NCBI RefSeq assembly: GCF_009455625.1
Contig: NZ_QPEQ01000002.1
Location: 62,001 to 126,000, forward strand
DNA: 64,000 bases
Direction: 5' to 3'
Source of the DNA: Paraburkholderia bonniea
Lineage (GTDB): Bacteria; Pseudomonadota; Gammaproteobacteria; Burkholderiales; Burkholderiaceae
The first letter of the stretch is position 1; the number at the start of each line of letters is the position of its first letter. The notes beneath the pieces were generated by a model, which saw only the letters and a program-made list of their open reading frames with translations, made no database searches and had not been told where the DNA came from. Below are positions 7,500 through 16,183 of this stretch, piece after piece. The translations under genes and the position numbers were made by a program.

Positions 7500-9514
7500 T
7501 GCATCGGGCTGCTACTGAGATTTCCCCGGCCCCAGCGGCCGTGCCTGCCAGTGCGATTGTTGCTGAGCCGCTGCTAGAGCTACGCGGCGTGAGCCGCAGT
7601 TTTCTCTCGGGCGAACGCGAAGTCACCGTGCTGCGCGAGATCAATCTGACGATTCATGCGGGCGAGATCGTGGCCATCATGGGCGCATCGGGTTCCGGAA
7701 AATCGACGCTGATGAACCTGCTGGGTTGCCTCGACCACGCTAGCGCGGGCAGCTATCGCGTGCGTGGGCGCGAAACCGGCACGCTGGACGGCGACGAGCT
7801 GGCGCGTTTGCGCCGCGAGCATTTTGGTTTCATTTTTCAGCGCTATCACTTGCTGCCTAATCTGAGCGCGGCGGGCAATGTCGAAATGCCCGCGATCTAT
7901 GCCGGTGTGCCACCTGGTGCACGCCATGCGCGCGCCCAAGCGCTGCTCACGCGCCTTGGCCTGAGTGGCCGCGAAGCCCATCGCCCCGGCCAGCTTTCGG
8001 GTGGCCAGCAGCAACGCGTGAGCATTGCCCGCGCGCTGATGAACGGCGGCGAAGTGATTCTGGCCGACGAGCCCACCGGCGCACTCGACAGCAAAAGCGG
8101 CCAGGACGTGATCCGCATCCTGCGCGAATTGAACGCACAAGGGCACACCGTCATCATCGTCACGCACGATGAAAAGGTCGCGGCTAACGCCCGGCGCATC
8201 ATCGAAATCAGCGACGGCGAAATCGTTAGCGACCGCGCCAATACACCAACTGAAGACGTGCCCGTGAGCACACCTGAAGTGGATATTCCACCGCACGAAC
8301 GACGCTTGACCGCGAGCCTTGGGCGCTTTGCCGAAGCATTTCGCATGGCGTGGATGGCACTGCTCTCGCATCGCTTGCGTACCTTGCTGACGATGCTGGG
8401 CATCATCATTGGCATTACCTCGGTGGTGTCGATTGTGGCGATTGGCGCGGGAGCGAAGGCGTACATGCTCAACGAAATCGGCAGCATTGGCACCACCACG
8501 ATTGATATTTATCCGGGCAAAGACTGGGGCGACACCAGCGCCGCTTCGATCCAGACACTGGTTCCCGCTGATGCGCAGGCGTTGCGCGACCTGTATTACG
8601 TCGACAGCGTGACGCCGGGTGTGGGCCGTTCACTGCTGCTGCGCCGGGGCAATGTCGATGTCAGTGCTCAGGTGAGCGGCGTGGGCGAGAGCTTCTTCCA
8701 GGTGCGCGGGGTGAAGCTCGCGCAGGGCATCGCGTTTGGTGAAGAGGCGCTGCGCCGCCAGACCCAGGTGGCCGTGATCGACGCCAATACCCAGCGCAAG
8801 CTGTTTCCCCATGGCGAAGATCCGCTCGGTGAGGTGATCCTCGTAGATAACCTGCCATGCACCGTGATCGGCGTGACGAGCGAAAAGAAAAGCATGTTTG
8901 GCAGCGATAAAAATCTCAACATCTGGCTGCCCTACACCACTGCGAGCAGCCGCTTGTTTGGTCAGACGTCGCTCGACAGCATTACCGTGCGCGTGCGTGA
9001 CGGCCAGCCAACGGCCGCCGCCGAAGCGGGCATCGTGAAGCTGATGGAGCAGCGCCACGGGCGCAAGGATTTTTTCACTTACAACATGGACACCATTGCC
9101 AAAACGATGCAGCGCACCAGTCAGTCGATTACTTTGCTGCTGGCGCTGATCGCTGTGATCTCGCTGGTGGTGGGCGGCATTGGTGTGATGAACATCATGC
9201 TGGTGTCGGTTACCGAGCGGACCCGCGAGATTGGTATCCGCATGGCGGTGGGAGCGCGGCAGAGTGACGTGATGCAGCAGTTTCTGGTGGAAGCGGTGCT
9301 GGTGTGCCTGATCGGTGGCGCGCTGGGGATTACGTTGTCGTTTGGCTTTGGTGTGTTGTTTTCTCTGCTGGTGGACGAATGGAAAATGGTGTTTTCGGGG
9401 TATTCGATTGCTATGGCGTTTTTCTGCTCGACGCTGATTGGCATCGTGTTTGGCTTCGTCCCGGCGCGCAACGCGTCGCGGCTCGATCCGGTCGATGCGC
9501 TGTCGCGTGATTAG
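7499..9514 (+). CDS. macB: MacB-like ABC transporter, fused ATPase and permease
   Basis: This 671-residue protein has the standard MacB layout. The N-terminal ATPase domain has Walker A GASGSGKST, signature LSGGQQQR, Walker B VILADEPTGALDS and a switch histidine in VTHD. Then comes a first membrane helix (LLTMLGIIIGITSVVSIVAI), a large periplasmic domain, and three C-terminal FtsX-type helices beginning LLLALIAVISLVVGGIGVM. The N-terminus is extended by about 25 residues (MHRAATEISPAPAAV). It functions as a mechanotransmission pump with the MacA adaptor and the TolC-like protein encoded next. Substrate is inferred from context to be a siderophore; macrolides or lipopeptides are alternatives. 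Confidence 0.95.
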   Translation: MHRAATEISPAPAAVPASAIVAEPLLELRGVSRSFLSGEREVTVLREINLTIHAGEIVAIMGASGSGKSTLMNLLGCLDHASAGSYRVRGRETGTLDGDELARLRREHFGFIFQRYHLLPNLSAAGNVEMPAIYAGVPPGARHARAQALLTRLGLSGREAHRPGQLSGGQQQRVSIARALMNGGEVILADEPTGALDSKSGQDVIRILRELNAQGHTVIIVTHDEKVAANARRIIEISDGEIVSDRANTPTEDVPVSTPEVDIPPHERRLTASLGRFAEAFRMAWMALLSHRLRTLLTMLGIIIGITSVVSIVAIGAGAKAYMLNEIGSIGTTTIDIYPGKDWGDTSAASIQTLVPADAQALRDLYYVDSVTPGVGRSLLLRRGNVDVSAQVSGVGESFFQVRGVKLAQGIAFGEEALRRQTQVAVIDANTQRKLFPHGEDPLGEVILVDNLPCTVIGVTSEKKSMFGSDKNLNIWLPYTTASSRLFGQTSLDSITVRVRDGQPTAAAEAGIVKLMEQRHGRKDFFTYNMDTIAKTMQRTSQSITLLLALIAVISLVVGGIGVMNIMLVSVTERTREIGIRMAVGARQSDVMQQFLVEAVLVCLIGGALGITLSFGFGVLFSLLVDEWKMVFSGYSIAMAFFCSTLIGIVFGFVPARNASRLDPVDALSRD

Positions 9515-9527
9515 ATCAGGAAAGCTG

Positions 9528-10982
9528 ATGATTTCAACAAAAACTATGACGTTCACCGGCTGCTTCATCGCCTGTGCGCTGGCAGGCCTGGCGGGCTGCG
9601 CGCATCCAGGTGGCGCGGCGCTGCCCACGGTGGAGCTGCCGCCGCAGTGGTCCACGCCGCAGCCTGAGGCCACCGCGTTAGCCACGCTAACGCCGCAGCT
9701 ATCTTCGTCTGTCAGCCAGCCCGATCCGGGCACGGCACGGGCTATGGCCACGGCCACGCTACAAGCCGAATGGTGGCGCAGCTTCAATGATCCGGTGCTG
9801 GATCAGCTCATCAGCCGCATGCTGGAGGTTAATAACGATCTGGCTGCGGCAGGCATCCGCGCGTATCGCGCCCGTTTGCAGGCTGGGCTGGTCGATACCA
9901 ACTTGACGCCAACGGTGACGGTGGGTGCGAGCGGCCAGATGTCACGCTCGCTAGAGCAGCATCAAACAAGCCGCAGCAGCAACCTGAATGCTTCGCTGAG
10001 CTACGAATTAGACCTGTGGGGCAAGCTCGCGGCCCAGCGTGACGCCGCTGCCTGGGAAGCCCACGCCAGCGCCGAAGACCGCGAAGCGACCCGGCTCACG
10101 CTGATCGGCACCACCGCTGGGGTGTACTGGCAACTGGGCTATCTGAACCAGCAAATCGCGCTGGGCGAGGCCAATATCGCTGATGCCCAGCGCACGCTTG
10201 AGCTGGTGCAGGCACGTTATGCGGCAGGCGCGGTGTCGGGTCTGGATCTGGCGCAAGCCGAACAGAACGTTTCGAGCCAGCGCGCCGCGCAAACCCAGTG
10301 GCTGCAGCAACGCGAGCAAAACCGTAACGCGCTGGCGCTGCTGTTTAACCAGCCGCCGCAAGCTCGCGCGGCTGAACCCAGCACGCTTGCGGTTACCGCG
10401 TTGCCGCCCGTGCAGCCTGGTTTGCCCGCTGATCTTTTGAGCCGCCGCCCTGATTTGCAGGCAGCCGAATCACGTTTGCGCGCGACGCTGGCGAATGTCG
10501 CGGTGACGCGCCGTAGTCTGTATCCGAGCTTTACGTTGACAGGCAGTCTGGGCACGGCCAGCGACACCCTCGTGCGCGTGCTGCAAAACCCGGTGGCGGC
10601 GGTTGGGCTGGGCCTGGCGCTGCCGTTTATTCAATGGAACACGGCGCAGCTCAATCTGAAGGTGTCGCAAAGCCAGTATGACGAAGCATTAGTGAATTTC
10701 CGTCAGCGTTTGTACGGTGCACTGGCTGAAGTGGAAGATACGCTCTCGGCGCGCGCGCAATTGCAGGCCGAAGCACAGCAGCGCACGCTGACGCTGGCCC
10801 AGGCGAGCCGCGCACAAGCATTGGCGCTGGTGCGTTTTCGCGCTGGCGCAACCGGTGTGCAGCCATGGATCGACATGCAGCAAAGCGTGCGCAATGCGCA
10901 GAGCGCGCAGTTATCGAACCAGTTGAACCGGCTCAATAACCAGATGAAGCTGTATCAGGCGCTGGGCGGTGGCCAGCAATGA
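9528..10982 (+). CDS. NodT/OprM-type outer membrane efflux lipoprotein
   Basis: This 484-residue protein has a lipoprotein signal ending LAGLAGCAHPGG and two outer membrane efflux repeats, the first starting near EWWRSFNDPVLDQLI. Family hallmarks include YELDLWGKLAAQRDAA and a second-half ALPFIQWNTAQLN. The ATG at 9528 lies after AGGAAAG, 14 bp from the macB stop, so the three pump genes form one operon. It forms the outer membrane channel of the tripartite exporter. The longer frame from 9438 overlaps macB and is rejected. Confidence 0.93.
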   Translation: MISTKTMTFTGCFIACALAGLAGCAHPGGAALPTVELPPQWSTPQPEATALATLTPQLSSSVSQPDPGTARAMATATLQAEWWRSFNDPVLDQLISRMLEVNNDLAAAGIRAYRARLQAGLVDTNLTPTVTVGASGQMSRSLEQHQTSRSSNLNASLSYELDLWGKLAAQRDAAAWEAHASAEDREATRLTLIGTTAGVYWQLGYLNQQIALGEANIADAQRTLELVQARYAAGAVSGLDLAQAEQNVSSQRAAQTQWLQQREQNRNALALLFNQPPQARAAEPSTLAVTALPPVQPGLPADLLSRRPDLQAAESRLRATLANVAVTRRSLYPSFTLTGSLGTASDTLVRVLQNPVAAVGLGLALPFIQWNTAQLNLKVSQSQYDEALVNFRQRLYGALAEVEDTLSARAQLQAEAQQRTLTLAQASRAQALALVRFRAGATGVQPWIDMQQSVRNAQSAQLSNQLNRLNNQMKLYQALGGGQQ

Positions 10983-10992
10983 GTGACCGCGG

Positions 10993-11712
10993 ATGAGTCT
11001 CGACCTGCTTCTCGACTCGCTACCAGGCGAGCCAGTGCGTGTGGCGCATGCAGGGCCATCGGGCGTGGCGCTATGGCGCGTTGCCATCGCGCTGGACGCT
11101 GCGCTTGATTCCCGATGTTTTGCCATGCTAACGGCGGATGAGCGGCAGCATGCAGAGCGTTTTTTGCGGCATGAGGATGCGGCGCGCTTTGCGGCGGTGC
11201 GCGCTGCGTTACGTGTTTTGCTGGCCCGCTTGCTGGGCTGCACGCCGCATGAGCTGGTGTTGACGCGTGATGCGCATGGCCGGCCGCAGCTAGCCTCTGG
11301 TGCTGCGGCACTGGATTTCAATGTGTCGCATTCAGGTGGCTACGGGCTGATTGCGCTTTCTACGGTGGGACGGGTTGGGGTTGATATCGAGCAGCGCCGT
11401 GCGGATTTTGACTGGCGCGCGGTGGCCGCGCTGACGCTAGACCACGCGGAGCAGGTCGCGTTGGCCGCTTGCGCCACGCCTGCGGCACAGAATCATGCGT
11501 TTTATGACAGCTGGGTGGCGAAGGAAGCGTTGCTGAAAGCCGCTGGCGTCGGCGTGGTGGAAGGCTTGCATATCGCACCGCTGACACCGCGCACCAGCGA
11601 GCAAGTCGCGTGGTGCGCCGCGGCGCGAGCCCGCTGGCCTGAGTTTGCTGCCGCCTGGGTGGCGATGCCTGACGGATACGCGGCCTGTGTGGCATGGTCG
11701 GAAAGATTGTGA
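10993..11712 (+). CDS. Sfp-type 4'-phosphopantetheinyl transferase
   Basis: This 239-residue protein has the three Sfp-family motifs: DFNVSHSGGYGLIAL (P1), VGRVGVDIEQ with the Mg-binding Asp and Glu (P2), and DSWVAKEALLKAAGVGV (P3). It transfers phosphopantetheine from coenzyme A to carrier-protein serines. The likely targets are the five thiolation domains of the NRPSs in this window. It starts 10 bp after the efflux lipoprotein stop, probably in the same transcript, which joins export and NRPS activation in one operon. Confidence 0.93.
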   Translation: MSLDLLLDSLPGEPVRVAHAGPSGVALWRVAIALDAALDSRCFAMLTADERQHAERFLRHEDAARFAAVRAALRVLLARLLGCTPHELVLTRDAHGRPQLASGAAALDFNVSHSGGYGLIALSTVGRVGVDIEQRRADFDWRAVAALTLDHAEQVALAACATPAAQNHAFYDSWVAKEALLKAAGVGVVEGLHIAPLTPRTSEQVAWCAAARARWPEFAAAWVAMPDGYAACVAWSERL

Positions 11713-11760
11713 GGTGAGGGTTTGCGGGCCTCAAATCTGGATGGCTGCAGAAGGGCTTTA

Positions 11761-12096
11761 TCACCTGTGATTGATAAAAGGTGCGATATAGCCGGATAAG
11801 AAAAAGAGTGTGATGAGTGCGTTAAGAAGGATAAATGTAGTTATCCATTTCTTCATTGTCCAATGCGCCCATGCCATTGCATTTAGCATTAAAAATAATC
11901 ATGCTGGAAATAAAAATATAACGCTCAACGTCAAGGTGGTTAGCCATTTTGAGTTGCAATACTCCATATCAGAACAGCTTGAAAATGGCAGATTAGCTGT
12001 TGGTGCCAAGGGGATGTGGCTTAGCACATAAAGCAAGAGCCAGACTATAAATAGTCCCCATATAAAACCAGGAGCGGCGATAACACTTCTGTTCAT
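11761..12096 (-). pseudogene. Small membrane protein interrupted by an in-frame TGA
   Basis: From ATG 12096 the frame encodes hydrophobic helices (FIWGLFIVWLLLYVLSHI, then WLTTLTLSVIFLFPA). It meets TGA at 11901-11899 and continues open in the same frame with LFLMLNAMAWAHW and ITTFILLNALITLFFLSGYI, ending at 11761. The hydrophobic pattern runs through the stop, suggesting a single nonsense mutation in a protein of about 111 residues. The segment is AT-rich. No family is recognised. It could instead be two tiny proteins, but the second half lacks a ribosome site. Confidence 0.5.
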
Positions 12097-12204
12097 TTCA
12101 TCCAAACTCAAAAAATAAAATTGTTTTTGCTTGACTCAAGTCTGAGTACAGGTTGTCGCGCCGGCCTCTTAAGCATGACAGAGGATTCACTATTTGCGGG
12201 ATTC

Positions 12205-12384
12205 CTACCTGGAAGCGTAGAAAAGACTCTGCTTTCCTTTTCCTTGCAATACAACTGTTCCATAAAAAATCAGTGATCCACAGCAAATAAAACTGGCAGC
12301 AATAATTCCAGCCAGGAATCCAGAAAACATAACAAAACCGCCCGTTGTGGCCGGGTCGCCGTGCCGGACTGCCGCTTTACGCAT
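12205..12384 (-). CDS. Small protein with a PAAR-like N-terminus and one membrane helix
   Basis: This 59-residue product begins MRKAAVRHGDPATTGGFVM, which resembles the opening of PAAR-motif spike proteins of type VI secretion. It then changes to a membrane helix (FLAGIIAASFICCGSLIFY) instead of the second PAAR half. A GGAGAG ribosome site precedes ATG 12384. It may be a truncated or recombined PAAR gene whose neighbour, the broken membrane gene at 11761-12096, decayed with it. The PAAR link rests on a short motif only. Confidence 0.4.
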   Translation of the reverse strand: MRKAAVRHGDPATTGGFVMFSGFLAGIIAASFICCGSLIFYGTVVLQGKGKQSLFYASR

Positions 12385-12906
12385 GATGGCGCTCTCCGTT
12401 CGTGGCCGTGGCCAGAAGCGGTGGCCTGTCATGGGTGATGCGCCCTTCGCGCCGAATGCGCAAACCATTGGCTACAAAAAGTACGCCGTTTCATGGTTCT
12501 GCTGATCTGACATCCTGAAGTCTCCCAGTTTTAAATGGACGAGTGCAAACCGGTACCGTGTCTCTTCGAAGCGCACACACCGAAGGCGAGTACATGTGTG
12601 CATTTCACAACTCTTCGGTATTGGATCAATCTGAAAACAGAAACTGGTATTGCAAATGTCCCTGGATGTTTTGCCGCAGCGCGATCGTTTTTAGGAGCAG
12701 GGGCGGCCTTAACCGCGGAATCTGCAGAATTTCCGATGCTGGGCAAAAGCGATGCATTGCCTCCGAGTGAAGTCCCAACATGAGCCGGCGTTCGAGGTCA
12801 GACAGCGACGCAAAAAACGTAGCAAAACTGTAATTTTTCTCTAAGTGAGAATGATTCGCATTTGTGTTAGATTGCGCTCCTCTGACCTGATGACGGAGTT
12901 GCACCG
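12385..12906. other. Intergenic region before orbS
   Basis: No supported gene. Short open frames on both strands around 12535-12904 lack ribosome sites and protein-like composition. The functional content seen is the Fur-box-like element at 12847-12865. Confidence 0.55.
12847..12865 (+). promoter_or_regulatory. Fur-box-like operator before orbS
   Basis: GAGAATGATTCGCATTTGT resembles the Fur consensus GATAATGATAATCATTATC and lies 42 bp before the orbS ATG. In Burkholderia, orbS is Fur-repressed, so iron starvation would release OrbS and switch on the cluster. Confidence 0.7.
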
Positions 12907-13575
12907 ATGGCTGAAGTATTCGCGCAAGCGGCCCCCAGTCTTACCCGGCAACCTCGCCCGTGTCTTCCCTCACCCGCTTCTGGCAAGGCTTCTGTGCGTT
13001 GTGGTGCGCAGTACGGTTTGCTGGCTGAGGTCCTGATTGCCCAGCGGCACATGCTGGTGAATCTGGCCCGTTCATTTGTCGGTTGTGGCAGCCGTGCCGA
13101 GGACGTGGTTCACGATGTCTTCATCAAACTGAGCGGATTTCCGAACCAGGATGCGATTCGCCAGCCTCAGGCTTATGTCACGCGGATGGTGCGCAATGCT
13201 GCCATCGACGCTTGCCGCCGCCAGGCGCTGGAAAACACCTGGCATGCCTGCGAAGAGGATGGCTTTGAAGTCCCTTCGCCCGAACCCACCCCTGAAACTG
13301 CCCTCGTCACGCGCGACGCGCTGCGCCAGGCGTTTGATGCGCTCGCGCAATTGCCTGAGCGCACCCGCACGGCTTTCGAGCTGGTGCGCCTGAGCGAGGA
13401 GACGCTGCAGGAAACCGCACGCCAGCTCAAGGTGTCGCAAACGCTGGTGCATTTCATGGTGCGTGACGCGGCCCAGCATTGCGCCAATTGCGCGGCGGGC
13501 AGCTTTTCGCACAACGCATGTGCGTCGCGGCCACGCTCGCGGGGTAAAAAAACCCAGGCGTCAAACGTCAATTGA
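12907..13575 (+). CDS. orbS: ECF sigma factor OrbS (PvdS type) for siderophore genes
   Basis: This 222-residue sigma-70-family factor of the iron-starvation group has an N-terminal extension of about 45 residues rich in Pro and Ser. Region 2 follows (LVNLARSFVGCGSRAEDVVHDVFIKL), with the RMVRNAAIDACRR helix. Region 4 is LPERTRTAFELVRLSEETLQETARQLKVS. The basic, Cys-containing tail is unusual compared with PvdS. It is the first gene of the cluster and sits behind the Fur-box-like element. Its likely targets carry TAAA-N17-CGTC before orbH, orbE and orbI. One such site lies inside the 3' end of this gene. Confidence 0.93.
   Translation: MAEVFAQAAPSLTRQPRPCLPSPASGKASVRCGAQYGLLAEVLIAQRHMLVNLARSFVGCGSRAEDVVHDVFIKLSGFPNQDAIRQPQAYVTRMVRNAAIDACRRQALENTWHACEEDGFEVPSPEPTPETALVTRDALRQAFDALAQLPERTRTAFELVRLSEETLQETARQLKVSQTLVHFMVRDAAQHCANCAAGSFSHNACASRPRSRGKKTQASNVN
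13545..13569 (+). promoter_or_regulatory. OrbS-dependent promoter of orbH
   Basis: TAAA at 13545-13548, 17-nt spacer and CGTC at 13566-13569. It overlaps the last codons of orbS and lies 140 bp before the orbH start. It fits the -35/-10 pattern of PvdS/OrbS promoters. Confidence 0.75.
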
Positions 13576-13709
13576 TTAACCGGCGACACACCACACCACA
13601 TGGATCGCATGGGTGAAGGCTGAAGCCGGGGTGTGAGGCCGCACTGGCTCAAGGTGCTGCCGATTTTTCTATTCATTCATTGCGCGCGCCTGGCCGCGCC
13701 CGAGAGACG

Positions 13710-13985
13710 ATGAACCAGCCTTCTTCTACTCCTCCCGTTTCTTCTTCCACCGTTAGCTCAGCCTCAGCCGTTGCCGGTGAGCCCGAGCTTGAGTACACCG
13801 TGGTGCTTAATCACGAGGAGCAGTACTCAATCTGGCCGACGTTCCGCGAAGTGCCCGCGGGCTGGCGCGAGGTGGGGGTCCGTGGCGCGAAAGCCATGTG
13901 TCTTGAGCATATCGAAGCAGTCTGGACTGATATGCGCCCGGCCAGCTTGCGCCGTTATCTGGCTGGGCTAGGCGACGCGGCTTGA
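13710..13985 (+). CDS. orbH: MbtH-like protein OrbH
   Basis: This 91-residue protein has the MbtH signature NHEEQYSIWPTFREVPAGW and the C-terminal EHIEAVWTDMRP. About 30 Ser/Pro/Val-rich residues precede the domain. MbtH proteins bind NRPS adenylation domains and are needed for their solubility or activity, so the partners are OrbI and OrbJ. The ATG at 13710 is preferred over a TTG at 13680 because of its GAGAG ribosome site. It is the first gene after the OrbS-type promoter. Confidence 0.94.
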   Translation: MNQPSSTPPVSSSTVSSASAVAGEPELEYTVVLNHEEQYSIWPTFREVPAGWREVGVRGAKAMCLEHIEAVWTDMRPASLRRYLAGLGDAA

Positions 13986-14194
13986 AGCGCGTGTGGCCCG
14001 TGGCCCGTTGAGGGCGCAGCCAGGGTTGCACCAGGTTTGCCGTCAGGTTTCGCCGCACCGGCAGCCTTGCCGCGCCTCGGGTCTTCCCGCTACGCCAGCT
14101 AGCCCCAGTCATTTCGCTTCGTGCTGGCCGCCGCATCATTGCTGCTTTCTGGCTGCTCAAGACTCTCCGTTTGTTCACGTCGTAAGGAACCCTT

Positions 14195-15211
14195 ATGTCA
14201 TCGCTTTCACCGGCCCGCGACGATCTGCGTATCGAGCCGGGTTTTCCCGTCGTGATCTCGCCGCGCGCGGGTGTGACGCTGACGCTTGAAGAAGCCACTC
14301 CTGCGCTGCGCCCGGTGGTTGACGACTGTCTTGAGCGCGCCGGTGGCGTGCGTTTCACCGGTTTTGCCGTGCCTTCCATTGACGCGTTTCAGCGCTTTGC
14401 TGCTTCATTTGGCGAGCCGCTGATTGGCTATGAGTTTGCTTCAACACCGCGCAGCCAGGTGGAAGGCGCGGTGTACACCTCCACCGAATACCCGCCGCAC
14501 CGTTCGATCCCCTTGCACAACGAGCAGGCGTACACGCGCGAATGGCCGATGCGCATCTGGTTCCATTGCGCGCTGGCGGCGCGTGCGGGTGGCGCGACGC
14601 CGATTGCGGACAGCCGGGCGATTTATCGCGCGCTCGATCCGGCGCTGGTGCGCCGCTTTGCTGAGCGCGAGTTGCTGTATGTGCGCAACTTCGGCCAGGG
14701 GCTCGATTTGCCGTGGCAGCAGGTTTTTGGTTCTGCGGACCGGGCCAAGGTGGAGGGCTATTGCGCCGCGCGCGGCATTGAGTGCGAATGGCGTACCGGT
14801 GACGATGGTGAGCAATTGCTGCGCACGCGCGAGCGCTGCCAGGCTGTGGCACGCCATCCACGCACGGGTGACGATGTGTGGTTTAACCAGGCGCATCTGT
14901 TCCATCTGTCGGCACTCGATGACGATATGCAAGACGCGCTGGTGGATGCGGTGGGCCTGGAAAACGTGCCGCGTAATGTGTATTACGGCGACGGCGCGCC
15001 GCTTGAAGCCGAGGCGCTGGCGCAGATCCGCGCGGTGCTAGAGCAGCAGCGAGTGGTGTTTCCATGGCTCGATGGTGATGTGCTGATGCTCGACAACATG
15101 TTGAGCGCGCATGCTCGTGATCCGTTCGAAGGCCCGCGCAAAGTGGTGGTGGCGATGGCGCAAAGCTATACCCCAGCACGTGCGCCGCAACGCGCGGTCA
15201 TGGCGCGATGA
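14195..15211 (+). CDS. orbG: TauD/SyrP-like Fe(II)/2-oxoglutarate dioxygenase OrbG
   Basis: This 338-residue clavaminate synthase/TauD-fold enzyme has an iron-binding HxE-type motif in LHNEQAYTREWP, a distal His in DNMLSAHARDPF, and a 2-oxoglutarate-binding Arg in GPRKVVVAM. In ornibactin and malleobactin clusters the equivalent enzyme beta-hydroxylates aspartate, creating an iron-chelating hydroxy acid. The start at 14195 follows AAGGAAC. It ends in an ATGA overlap with orbC. Confidence 0.9.
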   Translation: MSSLSPARDDLRIEPGFPVVISPRAGVTLTLEEATPALRPVVDDCLERAGGVRFTGFAVPSIDAFQRFAASFGEPLIGYEFASTPRSQVEGAVYTSTEYPPHRSIPLHNEQAYTREWPMRIWFHCALAARAGGATPIADSRAIYRALDPALVRRFAERELLYVRNFGQGLDLPWQQVFGSADRAKVEGYCAARGIECEWRTGDDGEQLLRTRERCQAVARHPRTGDDVWFNQAHLFHLSALDDDMQDALVDAVGLENVPRNVYYGDGAPLEAEALAQIRAVLEQQRVVFPWLDGDVLMLDNMLSAHARDPFEGPRKVVVAMAQSYTPARAPQRAVMAR

Positions 15212-16131
15212 GGCCACTGGACGGCAATGCAGCTTCGATCGCGCTGGCGGCGCGCGGCTTGACGGTGGGCTACCGCGATTACGTAGTGCTGGACGGGCTG
15301 GAGATTGCGCTGCGCGCGGGCTGCGTGACCGCGTTGTGCGGGCCAAATGGCTGCGGCAAAAGCACCTTGTTGCGCAGCCTGGCGGGTTTGCAGCCGCTGC
15401 AGGCTGGCTCGGTCACGATAGCGGGCGTGCCGTTGAGCGCTTACCGGCGGCGCGATTTGGCGCGCACTTTGACGCTGCTGTCGCAGTTCAACCAGATTCC
15501 AGCCGGGCTGAGTGTGCGCGAGCTGGTTGCGTATGGCCGTTATGCGCATGGCGGCTGGTTGCGTGGGATGTCGGCGGCAGACCGCCTGGCTGTCGATGAG
15601 GCGCTGGCCGCGAGCGGGCTGAGCGATGACGCTGAGCGCGAGATCACAGCACTCTCAGGGGGCGAGCGGCAGCGCGCATGGATTGCGATGGCACTGGCGC
15701 AACAAGCGCCGATCGTGTTGCTCGACGAGCCCACCACTTACCTCGATGTGCATCATCAACTGGAGATTTTGTCTGAGCTACGGCGCTTGAATCGTGAGCG
15801 TGGGCTGACGCTGGTCTGGGTGCTGCATGACCTGAATCAGGCGGCGGCGTTTAGCGACGAGATCGTGTTGATGCGCGCGGGCAAGATCATCGCCCAGGGC
15901 AGTCCTGACGCGATCATCAACCCCGAGCCGCTGGAGGCGACGTTTGGCGTGCCGATGCTGCGTATGGCGCATCCCCAGACGGGCACGCCGATGTGCGTGC
16001 CTGCGCATCCGTCCGGGGACGATGCAGCTGCGGGGGGGCAAGAAGTTAGCCATACGAATCACGCGGGCTTGTTTGTTGCGGCCGATACGGTAGCGCCCGT
16101 CGTACCCCCCGCGATGAAGCGCAGCGCATGA
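15208..16131 (+). CDS. orbC: Ferric siderophore ABC transporter ATPase OrbC
   Basis: This 307-residue FhuC/FepC-type ATPase has Walker A GPNGCGKSTL, Q-loop SQFNQIP, signature LSGGERQRAW, Walker B IVLLDEPTTYLD and switch His in VLHDLNQA. A C-terminal extension of about 40 residues follows the usual domain end. It overlaps orbG by 4 bp (ATGA). It would energise uptake of the iron-loaded siderophore through OrbD, fed by OrbB. Confidence 0.95.
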   Translation: MRPLDGNAASIALAARGLTVGYRDYVVLDGLEIALRAGCVTALCGPNGCGKSTLLRSLAGLQPLQAGSVTIAGVPLSAYRRRDLARTLTLLSQFNQIPAGLSVRELVAYGRYAHGGWLRGMSAADRLAVDEALAASGLSDDAEREITALSGGERQRAWIAMALAQQAPIVLLDEPTTYLDVHHQLEILSELRRLNRERGLTLVWVLHDLNQAAAFSDEIVLMRAGKIIAQGSPDAIINPEPLEATFGVPMLRMAHPQTGTPMCVPAHPSGDDAAAGGQEVSHTNHAGLFVAADTVAPVVPPAMKRSA

Positions 16132-16183
16132 CGGTTTGTGCGCCGTGCCGCCGCACCGTCGTTCACGCCAGGCCGTTGCCACT

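Noticed and set aside
8630..9787. 385-codon minus-strand frame opposite macB
   Set aside because: It is antisense to an intact, well-conserved gene, and its His/Arg-rich composition is typical of a shadow frame in high-GC DNA.
12535..12904. Short frames on both strands before orbS
   Set aside because: They lack ribosome sites and one covers the Fur box; composition is not protein-like.
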